Shown piece after piece: positions 33,027 through 41,839 of a DNA stretch of 64,000 bases (within the stretch, counting starts at the first letter, position 1; every line of letters begins with the position of its first letter). This DNA is from Paenibacillus xerothermodurans (GTDB taxonomy: Bacteria > Bacillota > Bacilli > Paenibacillales > NBRC-103111). The notes beneath the pieces were generated by a model. The model saw only the letters and a program-made list of their open reading frames with translations, ran no database searches and was not told the origin of the DNA. The position numbers were made by a program, and so were the translations under genes. The stretch is from NCBI RefSeq assembly GCF_002220865.2, contig NZ_NHRJ02000001.1, positions 682,001 to 746,000 of the forward strand. Direction: 5' to 3'.

Positions 33027-34094
33027 TTATTTCGCCGCTTCCACAAGCTTATCAATCAGCTCTGCGATGTACTCGGATTCGACTTCCTTATACACGTCCG
33101 CCACCTTTGCGCGGAATGCTTGCTTCTGCTGATCGCTCAGTTGCGTTACCGTCATGCCGTCTTTCGCCAGTTTATCGATGAGATCCTTATCTCCTTGCGC
33201 CACCAGTCCTCTTTCATAAGTACCCGCTTCTTTCACAGCGTCCGTGATGATCTTCTTGGATTCATCGTCCAACCCGTCCCAGAACTTCTTGTTGAAGCCG
33301 ACAATCAGCGCATCCCAGCTGTAGTCCCAAATTGTGACATGCTTCTGTACCTCTTGGAATTTCGCCGAATCGATCGTCACCAGAGGATTTTCCTGGCCGT
33401 CGACCACCTTTTGCTCCATAGCCGAGAATAATTCGCCGAACGCCATCGGAGTGGCGGTCGCGCCTAGTTTTTTGTATAAGCTCTGATACATTGTGATCTC
33501 AGGCACGCGAATTTTTAATCCTTGCAGGTCTTCGGGAGTTGCAATCGCTTTCTTGGAGTTGGTGATTTGGCGGAAGCCGCCTTCCCAGTAACCGACACCC
33601 TGAATGCCTTTTGCTTCAAGCGTACTAAGCAGCTCTGTGCCTACAGGCCCGTCCACCGCGTTATAGGCCTTCTGTCTGTCGTTAAACAGAAACGGTAGAG
33701 ACAATGCTCCAAATTTCTTCTCAAAGTTCGAAAATACAAGATTTGAAACCGTTGCCATTTGTAGCGTGCCTGTCTGCAATTGCTCGATCATAGTCTGGTT
33801 GTTTCCGTTGGACAGCTGGCCGTTCGGATAAATCGTTACCTTGATACGTCCTTGACTTTTCTCGTCCACGGTCTTGGCGAACTGCGCCAGGCCTTTGTGA
33901 CGTGGTGACGATTCCGGATCTCCGTGGGAAGCTTTGATCGTGATAGCAGGTTTACCGCTGTCGGTGACTGTGTTCTCCGGTTTTGTTGTGTTTGCCGTGT
34001 CTGTTTTTTGGCCCCCGTAATTTCCGCAACCTGTCATCGTAAGCGCTGCTATTAGTGCGACAGTGCCAAGCTTCATTCCTAAACTGTTCATCAT
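33027..34094 (-). CDS. dctP: TRAP transporter solute-binding lipoprotein, DctP
   Basis: 355 residues, first gene of the operon. The lipoprotein signal reads AALTMTGCGNY, with lipobox Cys at about 23. The DctP family signature includes SHGDPESSPRHKGLAQFAKTV, NQTMIEQLQTGTLQMATV and RVPEITMYQSLYKKLGA. The family's conserved substrate-contacting Arg is in KIRVPE. It captures the substrate outside the membrane for DctQM. The gene is preceded by an excellent promoter with overlapping operators. Confidence 0.94.
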   Translation of the reverse strand: MMNSLGMKLGTVALIAALTMTGCGNYGGQKTDTANTTKPENTVTDSGKPAITIKASHGDPESSPRHKGLAQFAKTVDEKSQGRIKVTIYPNGQLSNGNNQTMIEQLQTGTLQMATVSNLVFSNFEKKFGALSLPFLFNDRQKAYNAVDGPVGTELLSTLEAKGIQGVGYWEGGFRQITNSKKAIATPEDLQGLKIRVPEITMYQSLYKKLGATATPMAFGELFSAMEQKVVDGQENPLVTIDSAKFQEVQKHVTIWDYSWDALIVGFNKKFWDGLDDESKKIITDAVKEAGTYERGLVAQGDKDLIDKLAKDGMTVTQLSDQQKQAFRAKVADVYKEVESEYIAELIDKLVEAAK

Positions 34095-34135
34095 GCTCGT
34101 CCTCTCTAAAAAAATGATGATTGGTGCTGAATCCC

Positions 34136-34195
34136 ATTATATTCCTTATGAAGTTTAGTTTCAACTATGTTTTTGAAATGTGAAGTATAGCTTCA
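34136..34195 (-). promoter_or_regulatory. Strong sigma-A promoter overlapped by one of two matching palindromic operators, TRAP operon
   Basis: On the minus strand TTGAAA (34164-34159) and TATAAT (34141-34136) are exactly 17 bp apart, a near-consensus promoter 42 bp before dctP. A 15-bp dyad TGAAGTTTAGTTTCA (34149-34163) overlaps the -35 and spacer. A second, better dyad TGAAGTATAGCTTCA (34181-34195) lies upstream. Their centres are 32 bp apart, about three helical turns. This fits repression by a dimeric or tetrameric RpiR protein such as the one encoded at 27677-28546. Confidence 0.8.
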
Positions 34196-34455
34196 TATTG
34201 ACGACAGACCCGCATAAACCCCGCGCTTCCCCATGGTCTGCGTCTCCTGCGCCTCCACGTCCAGAATTCAGATTCATCTGATTCATTTGCGCCGGGTCTG
34301 CTAAGCAGTATCCGACTGGCTCTCAGAGGCGTAAGCGGGGGGCACAACGTTGCGCGCTCCGAGCCGCGAGTGACACAGAAAAACAAGGCGCCGATTGGCG
34401 CCTTGTTGTCGTTTTTATTGAACCGCAGCGGCGGTGTGCGCAGTTCAGCTATCAC
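34196..34455. other. Intergenic region between TRAP operon and glycosidase gene
   Basis: 260 bases without a gene. It contains an 8-bp inverted repeat CAGACCCG/CGGGTCTG with 80-bp spacing (34205-34212, 34293-34300), a short GATTCAT direct duplication near 34270-34288, and the glycosidase terminator. No promoter is obvious apart from that of the TRAP operon. Confidence 0.4.
34379..34405 (-). terminator. Rho-independent terminator of the glycosidase gene
   Basis: CAAGGCGCC (34384-34392) pairs perfectly with GGCGCCTTG (34397-34405). On the minus strand five Ts (34383-34379) follow. It is 50 bp beyond the stop at 34456. Confidence 0.92.
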
Positions 34456-36642
34456 TCAGTTCACTGTTATCTGTTTGCCCACTTGCGCCACCAGAGCTTT
34501 TGCGTCCGTCATCAATGCCTGCTTAGCACTAGCACTGATTTGGATCGGTCTCGGCTCTTGGTGCGCGTGTTCCACAAAATTCATCAAATGCACCTTAGCC
34601 TGTTTGTACTTGCCCTGCTCTATTGCTTTCTGTGCTTGTTCAAGCGCGTTTTTCAGTTCATTCACGAGTGCTCCGGAGATATCCCCGCTGTCGATGTAGC
34701 GGTCGATCAGTGTGATCATAGATGGGATGCTGGTCTTCACATGGATCGTTACCGTTTGCGCCGCGGTGTTGCCCGCCTCGTCCGTGACCTCTGCCTGCAG
34801 CTTATGCACGCCCAGCTTGCCGGCGAAATCCACCGTCGACCCGTTCGCGTACGGCTCACCGTCCAACGTCAGTTTCTGGTTGGCGATGCCTGACAGGGCA
34901 TCCTGAACTTGAACATCAAATTTAACAAGTTCGCTGTCCTGCAGAACAGCACCGTCAGCGTATACCGCCCCGTTCACCGTAAGCGTAAGCGTTGGCGCCG
35001 ATTTGTCGATGCGAACCGTATGTTCTTTCGCTTGCTCCACGTTACCGGCCTTGTCCGCGGATCGGTACTGCAGCCGGTTCGTTCCCTCTTGCGTGATGGT
35101 GATCGGTCCGGTGTACGCCTGCCAGCTGCCGGCATCGGACAGATTGTACTCGGTCGAGGCGACACCAGATCCGTCGTCCTGTGCCGACAATTTGACCTGG
35201 GCATCAGATCTATACCAGCCATGCTGCTCTGTTCCGTCTACTTCAGCCTTTGTCACCGGTGCGACATCGTCAGTGATCTTTAAAAGCCGCACGCCGTGTG
35301 GTTCCACATTTTCAGCGTAGGAAGACATGGTCCCAATGGTAGAGTGCGACCACATATCACTCACCGTATAGCTGCCGCTCAATCCCAAATCCTTGGCAAA
35401 ATCAATCGACCTCTCTTGAGGTGTGTCTTCCCTGTTGAACAATGCAACGATCCAAGTGTTATCGGACAGTTGGCCTTGCCAAATCTGGCTCAGCGGGCTG
35501 TTGACGTCCCTGCTCAACGGCTTGCCGACGAACCCTTTTTTGTTCATTTCAAGAATTTCGGGATTTGTGTAAAAAACGTCGTTGTCACCGATATTTGAGT
35601 AGCGGTCGCCAATGTTGATACTGCTGCCGGACATAGCCAACAGACTCATGCGCGTCTTCTTCTCCGCATCCGTCCCGCCTGAGCTCATCACGGAATAATC
35701 CCCGTCGATGACCACTTTCCCGCGACCTGATAAATCGGAGAACCAAATCAAGCCGTCGAAAAGATTGTAAGCCGGCGGCCAACTGTGATCCTTGACTTTC
35801 CCCCTCTCGCGGATGCTTGTGTGCCACCACACGCCGGGATAAGCAGAGTTGGTTCTCCAGTCTTCACTCGCCCGGAGAATATCAGCCGTCAGTACCTCAT
35901 CCTCCGCATGATTCACATTGTTCGTATTGGCGTAGTACAGAATGATATCATCGCCCGCCGCTTCTCTGATCCAACCATACAGCTGTTTTACAGCTTCATG
36001 CCCGTACACGGTTTCATAGTATCTGAGAAAATCTATTTTAATTAAGTCGACTCCAACGCTGATGTAATATTTGATCATGCCTTGCACGTATTCCTTGGAG
36101 CCCGGCGCGTCGGGATTGACCATATAGCGGGTTTGATGCATATACTTGTTATTTGGATCCTCGATGACCAGTGATCTGAGAGGAATATCCGTGCCCACTA
36201 CCTTCAGGCTGTCGTCCTTCACAAGATCCCGGTGCAGCCACGCTGGATTGTAATACATGCCAAGCTTCAAGCCTTTGGAATGGACGTAGTCCGCCCAATA
36301 TTTCCAATCATGCTCCCAGTTGTTCTTATACGTAGTGATGTAGCCGTCGGCATTGTGCACGGTGGTATCGCCTACCCACCCGTCCACACATATGTACTCG
36401 TAGCCATACTGCTTAAAATTGTCTGCGATCCAATCTGTGTTCGCCTTCATGGCAGCTTCAGTGAAGCTGCCGCCGTAGGACGTGGCATGCCATCCCAATA
36501 TGCCCGATCCTTTTTGTGTGAATTCGGATGGCGTTGCACTTGCTTTGTTTACATCTGCCAACGTGTTTCCTGCAAGCATGACAAAAGACACTGCCGCAAC
36601 GATCATGCCCTTGCCGAACGCATGATGCTTTTTCCAACTCAA
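34456..36642 (-). CDS. Secreted GH27/GH36-type glycosidase with Ig-like and FIMAH domains
   Basis: 728 residues from TTG 36642, with GGGAG upstream. The signal peptide covers about 1-36. The catalytic barrel (about 45-390) has CVDGWVGD, VDLIKIDFLRYY with the likely nucleophile Asp at about 204, and ILRASEDWR with the likely acid/base Asp at about 261. A C-terminal beta-sandwich of the barrel follows, then Ig-like domains (about 460-640, with SGVASTEYN and YRSADKAGNVE), then a FIMAH module (LIDRYIDSGDISGALVNELKNAL) typical of Paenibacillus exoenzymes. It probably releases alpha-galactose or a related sugar outside the cell. A cre lies between gene and promoter region. Confidence 0.87.
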   Translation of the reverse strand: MSWKKHHAFGKGMIVAAVSFVMLAGNTLADVNKASATPSEFTQKGSGILGWHATSYGGSFTEAAMKANTDWIADNFKQYGYEYICVDGWVGDTTVHNADGYITTYKNNWEHDWKYWADYVHSKGLKLGMYYNPAWLHRDLVKDDSLKVVGTDIPLRSLVIEDPNNKYMHQTRYMVNPDAPGSKEYVQGMIKYYISVGVDLIKIDFLRYYETVYGHEAVKQLYGWIREAAGDDIILYYANTNNVNHAEDEVLTADILRASEDWRTNSAYPGVWWHTSIRERGKVKDHSWPPAYNLFDGLIWFSDLSGRGKVVIDGDYSVMSSGGTDAEKKTRMSLLAMSGSSINIGDRYSNIGDNDVFYTNPEILEMNKKGFVGKPLSRDVNSPLSQIWQGQLSDNTWIVALFNREDTPQERSIDFAKDLGLSGSYTVSDMWSHSTIGTMSSYAENVEPHGVRLLKITDDVAPVTKAEVDGTEQHGWYRSDAQVKLSAQDDGSGVASTEYNLSDAGSWQAYTGPITITQEGTNRLQYRSADKAGNVEQAKEHTVRIDKSAPTLTLTVNGAVYADGAVLQDSELVKFDVQVQDALSGIANQKLTLDGEPYANGSTVDFAGKLGVHKLQAEVTDEAGNTAAQTVTIHVKTSIPSMITLIDRYIDSGDISGALVNELKNALEQAQKAIEQGKYKQAKVHLMNFVEHAHQEPRPIQISASAKQALMTDAKALVAQVGKQITVN

Positions 36643-36672
36643 AGCGTATCAACTCCCTCGTTTTTACAATTT

Positions 36673-36686
36673 TTAAAGCGCTTACA
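36673..36686 (-). promoter_or_regulatory. cre-like CcpA site upstream of the glycosidase gene
   Basis: TTAAAGCGCTTACA matches the cre consensus TGWAANCGNTNWCA at 13 of 14 positions (second base differs), with the symmetric AAGCGCTT core. It lies 30 bp before the TTG start, a position where CcpA would block transcription. Glucose repression of the secreted glycosidase is therefore expected. Confidence 0.65.
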
Positions 36687-36827
36687 CAAATATAATAACA
36701 GTCTATGGTAAAAGATTCTATATACCTGATTATCGGCGCTAACATTTGCACCACCCGGTCGGTGTTATATAATAACCTTTAGCCCATCGCGTCGGTCGGC
36801 TAGTAATGGAAGATAGGAGAATCTAGG

Positions 36828-37838
36828 ATGGACATTATCGAAATTCGTATTGATTTGATAGATGAAGATACCGCTCAGCCGAGATATCAGTTTGACGAAA
36901 ACGCCCTTCAGGAATTAATGAAAAGCATAGAAGAGCTCGGCCTGCTCTCGCCTATCAAAGTGCGGCAAACGGATAGCGGCCGCTATAAAATCATATATGG
37001 AAACCGGCGGTTCAAAGCATGTAAAACGCTCGGCTTGGGAACGATCCCCTGCATCGTATCCGCCGTGACGGATGAAATGGAAATTTATTTGGAGCAGATA
37101 GCGGAGAATTTGACGAGAGAGGGGTTTTCCCCGATCGAAGAAGCGGAGGCGTTCGACAAACTGCTGCATGATCCGAAGTTCAGCAGCTCCACCAAATACC
37201 TGTCCAGCAAGCTCGGCAAATCGGAAACATACATAAAAAACAAGTGTGATCTTTTAAAATTTAGCAATGCAGTGAAAAAGCTCATCGTCGGCGGCACGGA
37301 GATAAAGAAAGATACACTGACCGAGGATCAGCTCATTCCCATAAAGGATCTGCCGATGGAGCACCGGGATTCGCTTGCCCTAATCATCGCCAGAGACGAG
37401 ATGCCGGTGAGCGATGTGAAGAAAATCGCGCGTTTGTTCAAAGACAAGGAAATGTCGGACTCCACGAAAGATAAACTCCTATACAAGTCGGGACATGAGC
37501 TATTGGAAACCTGGTCCGTTTATCAGCAAAATAAGGCGGAACGGGCTAAGCGAGCTGAGTCTAAGGAAACGACAGCGGGCAGTGCAGCGGCAAAAAACGC
37601 CACTTCGCAGGCCAAAGCAACGCCGATCGAGCGCAGGCTGACGCGGCTGCTGGGCTCCTTGCCCGAGTACACTCCATTATCGGCCAAAGATCTGCAAGCT
37701 GTGCAGCATCAGAACGATCAATTTCAGGCTGACGTCGCCATGTTAATCGACACTTTGGAAAAGCATCTGAGCGAATGGAAAGGTGTCAGAGAGTCTCTGC
37801 AGACGCAGGCTGTCGGCGGAAGCACCGCCGACGACTAA
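36828..37838 (+). CDS. Orphan ParB/Spo0J-like protein
   Basis: 336 residues with AGGAG before the ATG. The ParB N-domain has ELGLLSPIKVR, the GNRRFKA box (about 58-64, normally GERR.RA) and ENLTREGFSPIEEAEAF (about 93-109). A KorB-like HTH follows (YLSSKLGKSETYIKNKCDLL), then a charged linker and a C-terminal helical segment with a dimeric look. There is no parA next to it, no gid genes, and no parS of the TGTTNCACGTGAAACA type seen nearby. It may therefore be a ParB-family regulator, nuclease-like or Noc-like protein and not the chromosome partition ParB. Confidence 0.8.
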   Translation: MDIIEIRIDLIDEDTAQPRYQFDENALQELMKSIEELGLLSPIKVRQTDSGRYKIIYGNRRFKACKTLGLGTIPCIVSAVTDEMEIYLEQIAENLTREGFSPIEEAEAFDKLLHDPKFSSSTKYLSSKLGKSETYIKNKCDLLKFSNAVKKLIVGGTEIKKDTLTEDQLIPIKDLPMEHRDSLALIIARDEMPVSDVKKIARLFKDKEMSDSTKDKLLYKSGHELLETWSVYQQNKAERAKRAESKETTAGSAAAKNATSQAKATPIERRLTRLLGSLPEYTPLSAKDLQAVQHQNDQFQADVAMLIDTLEKHLSEWKGVRESLQTQAVGGSTADD

Positions 37839-38120
37839 CAGGCCTCTGGTTCTGCTCGTGCATGCGCTGCCGAATTGTGGTAGCGGCTGATCTTGCTCGA
37901 AGCAGTGCTGCCGATATCTGGCAGGCGGCTGCCCGGCAGCGCACGCACAGCGGACGGGAGGGCAGTGGCCTCGCAGCTCGGCCGGCGGCCCAACACAGAT
38001 CTGCTGTTGATTCACAGCTGTCGGCAGCGCCATTCATCCCGTGTGTTCGTCCAGCCTGTTTAACTTTGCGCCCTATTGGTTAATTTTGTTTAACCGGGTA
38101 TTACATAGGAGGCGAATAAT
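37839..38120. other. Intergenic region with possible stress-type promoter
   Basis: 280 bases, GC-rich at first with several imperfect hairpins but no T tract, so no clear terminator for the ParB-like gene. Near the end, GGTTAA (38078-38083) and GGGTAT (38096-38101) are 12 bp apart, loosely like a SigB-type promoter (GTTTAA-N12-15-GGGWAW). A TSS there would leave almost no leader before the ribosome site at 38107. The same bases form a GGTTAA/TTAACC dyad (38078-38095). Confidence 0.3.
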
Positions 38121-38348
38121 ATGGCAGGAAACGATTATAAGAACGAAGATCTGGCGACGTCTGTGAAGGAGCACGAGAAGTTTTCACGAAATAAAGGGTC
38201 GGATAAGCCGATCGATAAGGTAATCAATGGCTCGATGGCTCCCGATATGGCAGAAATCAAACGTCTCGGTGATGATATGCAAGATATGAAGACCGAGCAG
38301 GAGCTGAGTAAACGGGGTATGGTGGACGACCCGAAGCAGAACGACTAA
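38121..38348 (+). CDS. Small hydrophilic protein of unknown function
   Basis: 75 residues, strongly charged (many Lys, Asp, Glu) with no hydrophobic segment. AGGAGG precedes the ATG by 8 nt, and a large terminator hairpin follows directly. Segments such as EIKRLGDDMQDMKTEQEL are predicted helical. Composition resembles small stress- or spore-associated proteins, but no family is recognised. Well-formed start and stop signals make a real gene likely. Confidence 0.7.
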   Translation: MAGNDYKNEDLATSVKEHEKFSRNKGSDKPIDKVINGSMAPDMAEIKRLGDDMQDMKTEQELSKRGMVDDPKQND

Positions 38349-38367
38349 CTGAAGTAGTCATGTATGG

Positions 38368-38422
38368 ATGGCGGCAATGATATTGCGCTTCAATTGGGCG
38401 CAGTCATTGGCGCCATTTTTTC
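38368..38422 (+). terminator. Large terminator hairpin after the 75-residue protein gene
   Basis: ATGGCGGCAATGA (38368-38380) pairs with TCATTGGCGCCAT (about 38403-38415) with one mismatch, plus inner GCGC/GCGC pairing, and is followed by six Ts. It lies 20 bp past the stop at 38348 and just before the convergent YihY gene. Confidence 0.85.
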
Positions 38423-38427
38423 CACCG

Positions 38428-39252
38428 TCAAGGAGTTTGTTTCCGCTTGTACAACAGATAAGCTATCGCATTGATTTCCCCGCCGAGAATAATCAGAAAA
38501 GCACATACATAAAACCATGTGAGCAGCACCATCACGCCCCCCAGGCTGCCGTACAGTACATTATAATAATTCCAATGCTCGATGTAATAGGAAAAACCGG
38601 TGGAAGCGATGTGCCAGCCTAGGGTCGCGGTCACCGCACCCGGGAGGACGTCCTTGCATGTCAGGCAGGCATTGGGCGCGATGAAATAAATGGCGAGAAA
38701 CACCAGGAATAAAATAATCATATTCAGTAGCCAGCTAAAAGCATCCCACCAATGAACCCGGTCCATCGGTATGTTCAGAGCCTCATGCATCCAGGCGCCG
38801 ATCGTATGGCTGAACACGCTGAGCAGCAGTGCGGAAAAGAAAACTACCAGCATACCGACTGTGAGCGCCACCGCCAGCAGCCTCGAATGGATAAAACTTT
38901 CACGTGCAGGCAGGCCGTATGCTTTATTGACCGCCAGTATGATCGCGTCCATCGCGGCACTGGCGGTCAATAAAGAAGCGAACAGACCGAAAGACAGCGC
39001 TCCGCCCCGTTTGGCGTCAAGCACGTAATGCAAATTTTCCTCCATCCCGAGCGGCACGCCCTGTGGAACATATGCTTTCACCAGCTGCAGCACATCCCAA
39101 GCCGAGATAGGCAAATAGCCGAGCAAGCTCATTAGAAACATAAGAAACGGAAATAACGAGAACAGAAAATAATAAGCGCATTGCGCAGACAGCCCGAGAG
39201 CGTCGTCCTTCTTGAGCTGTTTGATCAATTCTTTGAGAAACGGCAGTATCAA
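38428..39252 (-). CDS. YihY/BrkB-family membrane protein
   Basis: About 274 residues from TTG 39252, which has GAGGTG 9 nt upstream; the longer in-frame version to 39294 lacks a good site. Six membrane spans with the YihY features ALGLSAQCAYYFLFSLFPFLMFL, GLFASLLTASAAMDAIILAVNKAYG, and the C-terminal YGSLGGVMVLLTWFYVCAFLIILGGEINA. Often misnamed ribonuclease BN; real function unknown (possibly transport or lipid-related). Confidence 0.9.
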   Translation of the reverse strand: MILPFLKELIKQLKKDDALGLSAQCAYYFLFSLFPFLMFLMSLLGYLPISAWDVLQLVKAYVPQGVPLGMEENLHYVLDAKRGGALSFGLFASLLTASAAMDAIILAVNKAYGLPARESFIHSRLLAVALTVGMLVVFFSALLLSVFSHTIGAWMHEALNIPMDRVHWWDAFSWLLNMIILFLVFLAIYFIAPNACLTCKDVLPGAVTATLGWHIASTGFSYYIEHWNYYNVLYGSLGGVMVLLTWFYVCAFLIILGGEINAIAYLLYKRKQTP

Positions 39253-39415
39253 GATTTGTGTCACCTCGGTTCGCTGGCAGCATATGCGAAGCATCGCCCG
39301 TGCAGCACAGGGCTTGCTACTAGCTTTGCCCTTTGTATATGTAACTCAAACGTCTTAGACTTCGCAACACTTTATTTCCCGCGCTCATCCTGCCGTTTGT
39401 CAGCGCGCGACACTC

Positions 39416-39442
39416 AAAAAGGAGCGGGTTTTTTCCCGCTCC
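39416..39442 (-). terminator. Rho-independent terminator of cstA-ybdD
   Basis: GGAGCGGG (39421-39428) pairs with CCCGCTCC (39435-39442); on the minus strand five Ts (39420-39416) follow. It is about 65 bp past the ybdD stop. Confidence 0.9.
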
Positions 39443-39507
39443 GTTCCCTTTCACCTATCCGAGCAGCAGCACGCCATCTTGTCGGCCCACAGCACAGGTG
39501 CACCATG

Positions 39508-39708
39508 TCAGCAGCAGCGATTCACCTTGCCGCTCTCATAGCGCTCTTTGAGCGACCATTCATAAAACTCCTTTTCCGTCATCGGCGTGTCGTTCGGATG
39601 GTGCTCCTTCTGGTGCCGCAAATATTTGTCATAGTCCGGTATGCTGAATATGACTTTGATTGTCGCCTTCGCTCTTCTGGCAAAGCCTGCTATTGCCGCC
39701 ATTGTCAT
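39508..39708 (-). CDS. ybdD: YbdD/YjiX-family small protein (DUF466), CstA partner
   Basis: 66 residues. The ATG at 39708 overlaps the cstA stop by one base (TGATG); a second ATG two codons later is also possible. IPDYDKYLRHQKEHHPNDTP and the C-terminal GKVNRCC are the family's signature. YbdD/YjiX proteins are nearly always encoded after cstA or btsT and are needed for transport, possibly by interacting with the carrier. Confidence 0.92.
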   Translation of the reverse strand: MTMAAIAGFARRAKATIKVIFSIPDYDKYLRHQKEHHPNDTPMTEKEFYEWSLKERYESGKVNRCC

Positions 39709-41768
39709 CACGCTCCAAAACCAGATTTTACGACCGGCGATTCTTTGAGCGCAATCGGTCGTTTTTGAATGATAATGGTGTACCATACCCGCAGTGAATC
39801 GATGATCATCAGAATGACCACGATCCCGAATATAACGGTCAAAATTGCATCAACATAGTTGTTCGTGACGATTTGCTGCATGACATCCATATTTTTTGCC
39901 GGGGCGATCACCTGTCCTTGGTCGATGCCCGCCTGATATTTGCCGGCTGCAGCGAAAAATCCAATGCTCGGGTCAGGCGAAAATGCTTTCTGGAAGCCCG
40001 CCGTGAGCGTCGTGACCGCCAGAAATGCGAAGGGGATGATGCCCACCCACGCATAACGGGCTTTGCCCATTTTTATGATGATCGTCGTCGCGACGGCCAA
40101 TGCGATAGCAGCCAGCATTTGATTTGCGATTCCAAACAACGCCCACAGCGAGTTGATACCGCCGAACGGATCCACCGCCCCTTGATACAGGAAGTATCCC
40201 CAAGCCGAGCATACCAGCAGCGAAGCGATAAAATTGTATTTGACGTCCTGTGTTTGGGCAAAAGGCTTGTAGAAGTTCCCCACCAAATCCTGGAGCATAA
40301 ACCGGCCGACACGGGTCCCCGCGTCAACAGCGGTCAGAATGAACACAGCTTCAAACAGTATCGCAAAATGATACCAGAATGCCTTGGCCCCGCTCAAAAA
40401 CGCGCTAAAAATCTCAGCCATGCCGACGGCAAGCGTCGGGGCGCCGCCGGTTCTGGACAAAATGGTTTTTTCGCCAATTTCTTTTGCGGTAATCGTAATT
40501 TGATCCGCTGTCACCGTGAAGCCCCACGATGAAATTTTGGCTGCCGCAGCCGCTGCGTCTGCACCGATAACGGCCGGAGAAGAGTTCATGGCAAAATAAA
40601 TCCCTGGCTCCAAGGCACACGCTGCAATCAGTGCCATCACGGCAACCATCGATTCTGCGGCCATACCGGCGTAACCGATAAACGGAGCGTGGCTTTCGCG
40701 TTCGATCAGTTTCGGGGTAGTGCCTGACGAAATCAGAGCATGGAAGCCAGAGACCGCGCCGCACGCAATTGTAATAAACAGGAACGGGAATACATCGCCC
40801 GTAAAAACAGGCCCGGAGCCGTCGATGAAGCGGGTGACCGCTGGCATTTTCAGCTCAGGTAAAAGAATGAGGATGCCGCCGGCCAATAGGATAATCACTC
40901 CTATTTTCAGGAAAGAGCTTAAATAGTCCCGCGGCGCTAACAGCACCCACACCGGCAGGACTGAAGCAATCAGCCCATAGACCACCATCATGATGGCAAT
41001 CTGCGGAGCAGTAAAAGTGAACATTGACGCCAAGGCAGCATTTTCCGCGACATACTGCCCGGCGAACAGGGTGATCATCAGCAGCACAAAACCGATCACT
41101 GAACCTTCGATTACCTTGCCGGGACGAATGTAGCGCATATAGAAGCCCATAAATACGGCGATGGGCATTGTCATCGTAATCGTAAACATTCCCCACGGTG
41201 ACTCAGCCAATGCTTTGACTACGACGAGACCGAGCACGGCGACAATAATAACCAGAATGGCAAGCGTGGCAAGCGAAGCTAGCGTGCCTCCGAAACGGCC
41301 TACCTCGTCCTTGGCCATTTGTCCGAGCGACTTGCCGTCCCTTCGCATAGAGCCTATCAGCGTAACAAAATCCTGGACACAACCGGCGAGCACCGCGCCG
41401 ATAATGATCCATAAAATGCTGGGCAGGTAACCCATTTGCGCCGCGAGAATAGGGCCCACCAGCGGACCGGCTCCGGCGATCGCCGCGAAGTGATGCCCAA
41501 ACAACACATATTTGTTAGTTGGAACATAATCTTTGGAATCATTATGTATTTGCGCCGGCGTGGCCCTGCTGTCATCCAGTTCATAGATTTTCCTCGCGAT
41601 AAACCTGCTGTAGAACCGGTATCCGAAAGCATATGTGCACACTGCGGCCACGATCAGCCATGCCGCCGAAATTTGCTCGCCATTCGACAGCGCTAGCGTC
41701 GCGAAGCCAGCCGCCCCCAATATGGCGATAACGGCCCAAACTACGTACGATACAAAGTTATTCTTCAT
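39708..41768 (-). CDS. cstA: Carbon-starvation protein A, pyruvate/peptide transporter
   Basis: 686 residues with about sixteen membrane spans and GGAGTG before the ATG. Family blocks seen: DYVPTNKYVLFGHHFAAIAGAG near residue 75, GPLVGPILAAQMGYLPS, GAVSGFHALISSGTTPK, and VDAGTRVGRFMLQD. CstA and BtsT carriers take up pyruvate or peptides under carbon limitation. Co-transcribed with ybdD. A perfect cre directly after a -10-like TATACT indicates glucose repression. Confidence 0.94.
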   Translation of the reverse strand: MKNNFVSYVVWAVIAILGAAGFATLALSNGEQISAAWLIVAAVCTYAFGYRFYSRFIARKIYELDDSRATPAQIHNDSKDYVPTNKYVLFGHHFAAIAGAGPLVGPILAAQMGYLPSILWIIIGAVLAGCVQDFVTLIGSMRRDGKSLGQMAKDEVGRFGGTLASLATLAILVIIVAVLGLVVVKALAESPWGMFTITMTMPIAVFMGFYMRYIRPGKVIEGSVIGFVLLMITLFAGQYVAENAALASMFTFTAPQIAIMMVVYGLIASVLPVWVLLAPRDYLSSFLKIGVIILLAGGILILLPELKMPAVTRFIDGSGPVFTGDVFPFLFITIACGAVSGFHALISSGTTPKLIERESHAPFIGYAGMAAESMVAVMALIAACALEPGIYFAMNSSPAVIGADAAAAAAKISSWGFTVTADQITITAKEIGEKTILSRTGGAPTLAVGMAEIFSAFLSGAKAFWYHFAILFEAVFILTAVDAGTRVGRFMLQDLVGNFYKPFAQTQDVKYNFIASLLVCSAWGYFLYQGAVDPFGGINSLWALFGIANQMLAAIALAVATTIIIKMGKARYAWVGIIPFAFLAVTTLTAGFQKAFSPDPSIGFFAAAGKYQAGIDQGQVIAPAKNMDVMQQIVTNNYVDAILTVIFGIVVILMIIDSLRVWYTIIIQKRPIALKESPVVKSGFGA

Positions 41769-41839
41769 CGTATCACTCCTCCGTCAGCATTGTTCTGATG
41801 CACAGCCAAACACAGCGCAGATGTGTGGGAACGCGCTTT

